NCBI GenBank assembly: GCA_964372035.1
Contig: CAYJPK010000026.1
Span: forward strand, 1-26,684
Origin: CAYJPK01 sp964372035
Lineage (GTDB): Bacteria; Desulfobacterota; Desulfovibrionia; Desulfovibrionales; Desulfovibrionaceae
Direction: 5' to 3'
Length of the DNA: 26,684 bases
Below are positions 25,294 to 26,684 of the stretch, in pieces; the first letter of the stretch is position 1, and each line of letters opens with the position of its first letter. The notes under the pieces were generated by a model. That model saw only the letters and a list, made by a program, of their open reading frames with translations, did no database searches and was not told the origin of the DNA. Position numbers and translations under genes: made by a program.

Positions 25294-26340
25294 ATGAAAG
25301 CTGTAGTTTTACATAAAATTCATGACGTTCGTTGGGAAGAGCGTGATGAACCAAAACTTGAACAACAAGACCAAGTTATCGTTCGTATGTTACGTGGCGG
25401 TATCTGTGGTTCAGATATGCACTACTATGAAGAAGGTAAAGTTGGTACAACTATTATTGTGAAACATGACTTTATTTTAGGTCACGAAGGCGTTGGTATT
25501 GTTGAGAGCGCTGGTGACAATGTTCATAACGCTAAAGTTGGCGATATGGTTGTTATTCGCCCTGCTTGCGCTTGCCATAACTGCAGATACTGTAGTGAAG
25601 GTTTATATTCTTACTGCTTAAACTCAACACACCTTGGTTCAGCTTCAACAATGCCACACACACCTGGTTTGTTTGCTGATAAAGTACGTGTAAAAGATGA
25701 GCAAATTAGAGTAGTTAAAAACATCAGCCCTGAAATTGCTGCTTTTGCTGAGCCAATGGCTGTTGCATTTAACGGTGTTCGTGTTCTTGGTGATATTGTT
25801 GGTAAAGACGTATTAGTTATGGGCGGCGGACCTATCGGCGCTCTTTGTGCAGCTGCTGCTCAAGTTCAAGGTGCTAAAAAAGTAACTGTTGTTGACGTAC
25901 GCCAATTACCACTTGATATTTGCTTAGAAATGGGCATTGATGCTGTTGTTAACTCAAAAGACAATCCAGAGCAAATCAAAGAGTGGAAAGCAAACAAGGG
26001 TCACTTTGACTGTGCTATCGAAGCATCAGGCAACGCTTTTGCTTTAGTTGATGCAATGGGTATGGTAAAACCAGAAGGTACCATTTCACAAGTTGGTATG
26101 TTCCCAGCAGGTAAAGAGCCTAGCGACATTTCAGCAATGATTGTTAAAGGCTTAAAATGGTTAGGTGTTTTCCGCTTCTATGATGAGTTTGACCAAGCAG
26201 TTAACGCTCTTGAACGCGGCTATATTGACCCAACACCACTAATTTCAGCTTCTTACCCTGCAGCACAATGCGAAGAAGCTATCAAAGAGGCGATGAGCCC
26301 TAACACCTCTAAAATTCAATTAGTTCTTGCTGAAAAGTAA
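25294..26340 (+). CDS. idnD: L-idonate 5-dehydrogenase-like zinc alcohol dehydrogenase
   Basis: A 348-aa MDR-family dehydrogenase. Catalytic zinc ligands are Cys38 (GGICGSDMHYY), His64-Glu65 (GHEGVG) and the Glu of FAEPMAVA. Structural zinc cysteines are Cys94, 97, 100 and 108. The NAD site is GGGPIG. RGGICGSDMHYYEEGKVG and the end SASYPAAQCEEAIKEA...KIQLVL follow E. coli IdnD closely. The predicted reaction oxidises L-idonate to 5-ketogluconate, which the preceding SDR can reduce to gluconate. I chose the second ATG (25294) because AAGGAG is six bases away. No gluconate kinase or transporter gene is in the window. A hairpin follows 15 nt after the stop. Confidence 0.85.
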   Translation: MKAVVLHKIHDVRWEERDEPKLEQQDQVIVRMLRGGICGSDMHYYEEGKVGTTIIVKHDFILGHEGVGIVESAGDNVHNAKVGDMVVIRPACACHNCRYCSEGLYSYCLNSTHLGSASTMPHTPGLFADKVRVKDEQIRVVKNISPEIAAFAEPMAVAFNGVRVLGDIVGKDVLVMGGGPIGALCAAAAQVQGAKKVTVVDVRQLPLDICLEMGIDAVVNSKDNPEQIKEWKANKGHFDCAIEASGNAFALVDAMGMVKPEGTISQVGMFPAGKEPSDISAMIVKGLKWLGVFRFYDEFDQAVNALERGYIDPTPLISASYPAAQCEEAIKEAMSPNTSKIQLVLAEK

Positions 26341-26355
26341 AACTAAAATATCATT

Positions 26356-26389
26356 ACAGTCGGTGTTTAATATAACTTACACCGACTGT
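26356..26389 (+). terminator. Hairpin after idnD, probable terminator
   Basis: A perfect 11-bp stem ACAGTCGGTGT / ACACCGACTGT with a twelve-base loop, 15 nt after the idnD stop. No T-run follows, and the next start codon is only 26 nt away, so it could instead be an intercistronic hairpin or an operator-like palindrome. Confidence 0.5.
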
Positions 26390-26415
26390 TCACAATCTTA
26401 CTCAAAAAATTAAAT

Positions 26416-26684
26416 ATGAATAATTACAACGAAGACGACAACAAAAGAGATAGTAGAGAACGTAAACCGTTTGGTGAACACAAGTCATTTAATAACCGTG
26501 AATCTTCTGACGGAAACCGTAGAGAACGTAAGCCTTTTGGCGATAGAGAGCGCAGACCTTTTGGTGAGCGCAAATCTTTTGGTGATCGTGAACGTAAGCC
26601 GTTTGGTGACCGTGGCGATAGAAAGCCGTTTGGCGATCGTGAACGCAAACCTTTTGGCGATAGAGAGCGTAAGCCGTTTGGCGA
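26416..26684 (+). CDS. 5' end of a gene with Arg-rich RKPFGDRE repeats (truncated by window end)
   Basis: 89 complete codons are visible and the frame runs off the window. After an acidic start (MNNYNEDDNKRDSRE) come eight copies of a (R/K)-(K/R)-(P/S)-F-G-(D/E)-(R/H) unit with Phe at residues 19, 41, 49, 55, 63, 72, 80 and 88, mostly spaced 8. The region is almost surely disordered, about one quarter arginine, and alternates Arg with Asp/Glu. Codons for the same residues vary between copies, so the repeat is kept at the protein level. There is no Shine-Dalgarno; the leader is A-rich. Such tails or extensions occur on rRNA pseudouridine synthases, rRNA methyltransferases and DEAD-box helicases, but the catalytic part is outside the window. 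Confidence 0.7.
   Translation, partial: MNNYNEDDNKRDSRERKPFGEHKSFNNRESSDGNRRERKPFGDRERRPFGERKSFGDRERKPFGDRGDRKPFGDRERKPFGDRERKPFG

Noticed and set aside
26424..26648. Antisense 74-aa frame of Arg-Ser-Pro repeats opposite the repeat gene
   Set aside because: It arises because the repeat lacks stops on both strands; the + frame has a start, an acidic leader and codon variation fitting selection there.
26416..26684. Short regularly spaced repeats that could be read as a CRISPR or tandem-repeat array
   Set aside because: The units follow codon boundaries, vary at third positions and read as one open protein frame; there are no unique spacers.

Overview
The window looks like part of the chromosome of an AT-rich Gram-negative bacterium. 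It encodes outer-membrane-type lipoproteins, a tripartite RND efflux pump, a GT9 LPS-type glycosyltransferase and periplasmic signalling proteins. The mix of a GT9 enzyme followed by a CgeB-type glycosyltransferase, rsfS-gpmI followed by a small zinc-ribbon protein, and nadC-nadA suggests to me a low-GC relative of the Desulfovibrionaceae. This is recollection of family style, not a demonstrated placement. Codon use looks even across the window, and I see no insertion sequence, prophage, tRNA, rRNA or CRISPR array.

Layout from left to right. 124-3005 (+): a 2-hydroxyacid dehydrogenase, galE and a pyridoxal-kinase-family protein in a likely operon. 3240-5630 (-): an operon of mgtE, a YdjM-like membrane protein and a DUF2062 protein. 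Its leader holds a strong terminator-like hairpin about 50 nt before the mgtE start. 5945-6376 (+): a stand-alone fabZ closed by a strong terminator. 6511-6588 (-): a possible 25-aa membrane peptide. 6693-11120 (+): nadC, nadA, then two glycosyltransferases joined by 4-nt ATGA overlaps, ending in a terminator shared with the converging operon. 11184-16837 (-): a complete outer membrane factor / adaptor / RND pump operon. 17161-17370 (+): an orphan 69-aa protein.

17552-26340 (+) is a long co-directional run: a small conserved-looking protein, rsfS, gpmI, a zinc-ribbon protein, a CBS-pair protein, a periplasmic solute-binding protein with a membrane diguanylate cyclase, a GntR/FCD regulator, a lipoprotein, an SDR (gluconate 5-dehydrogenase-like) and an L-idonate 5-dehydrogenase-like enzyme. 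The last part reads as a regulated sugar-acid catabolic module preceded by a ligand-sensing c-di-GMP module. After a hairpin, the window ends inside a gene whose visible N-terminus is an unusual array of eight-residue RKPFGDRE-type repeats.

Most of the window is ordinary metabolism. The points I would look at first are the repeat protein at the right edge, the possible attenuator in the mgtE leader, and the solute-binding protein paired with a GGDEF protein. No computation was run. Start sites were chosen by eye from Shine-Dalgarno spacing, and several differ from the longest open frame.
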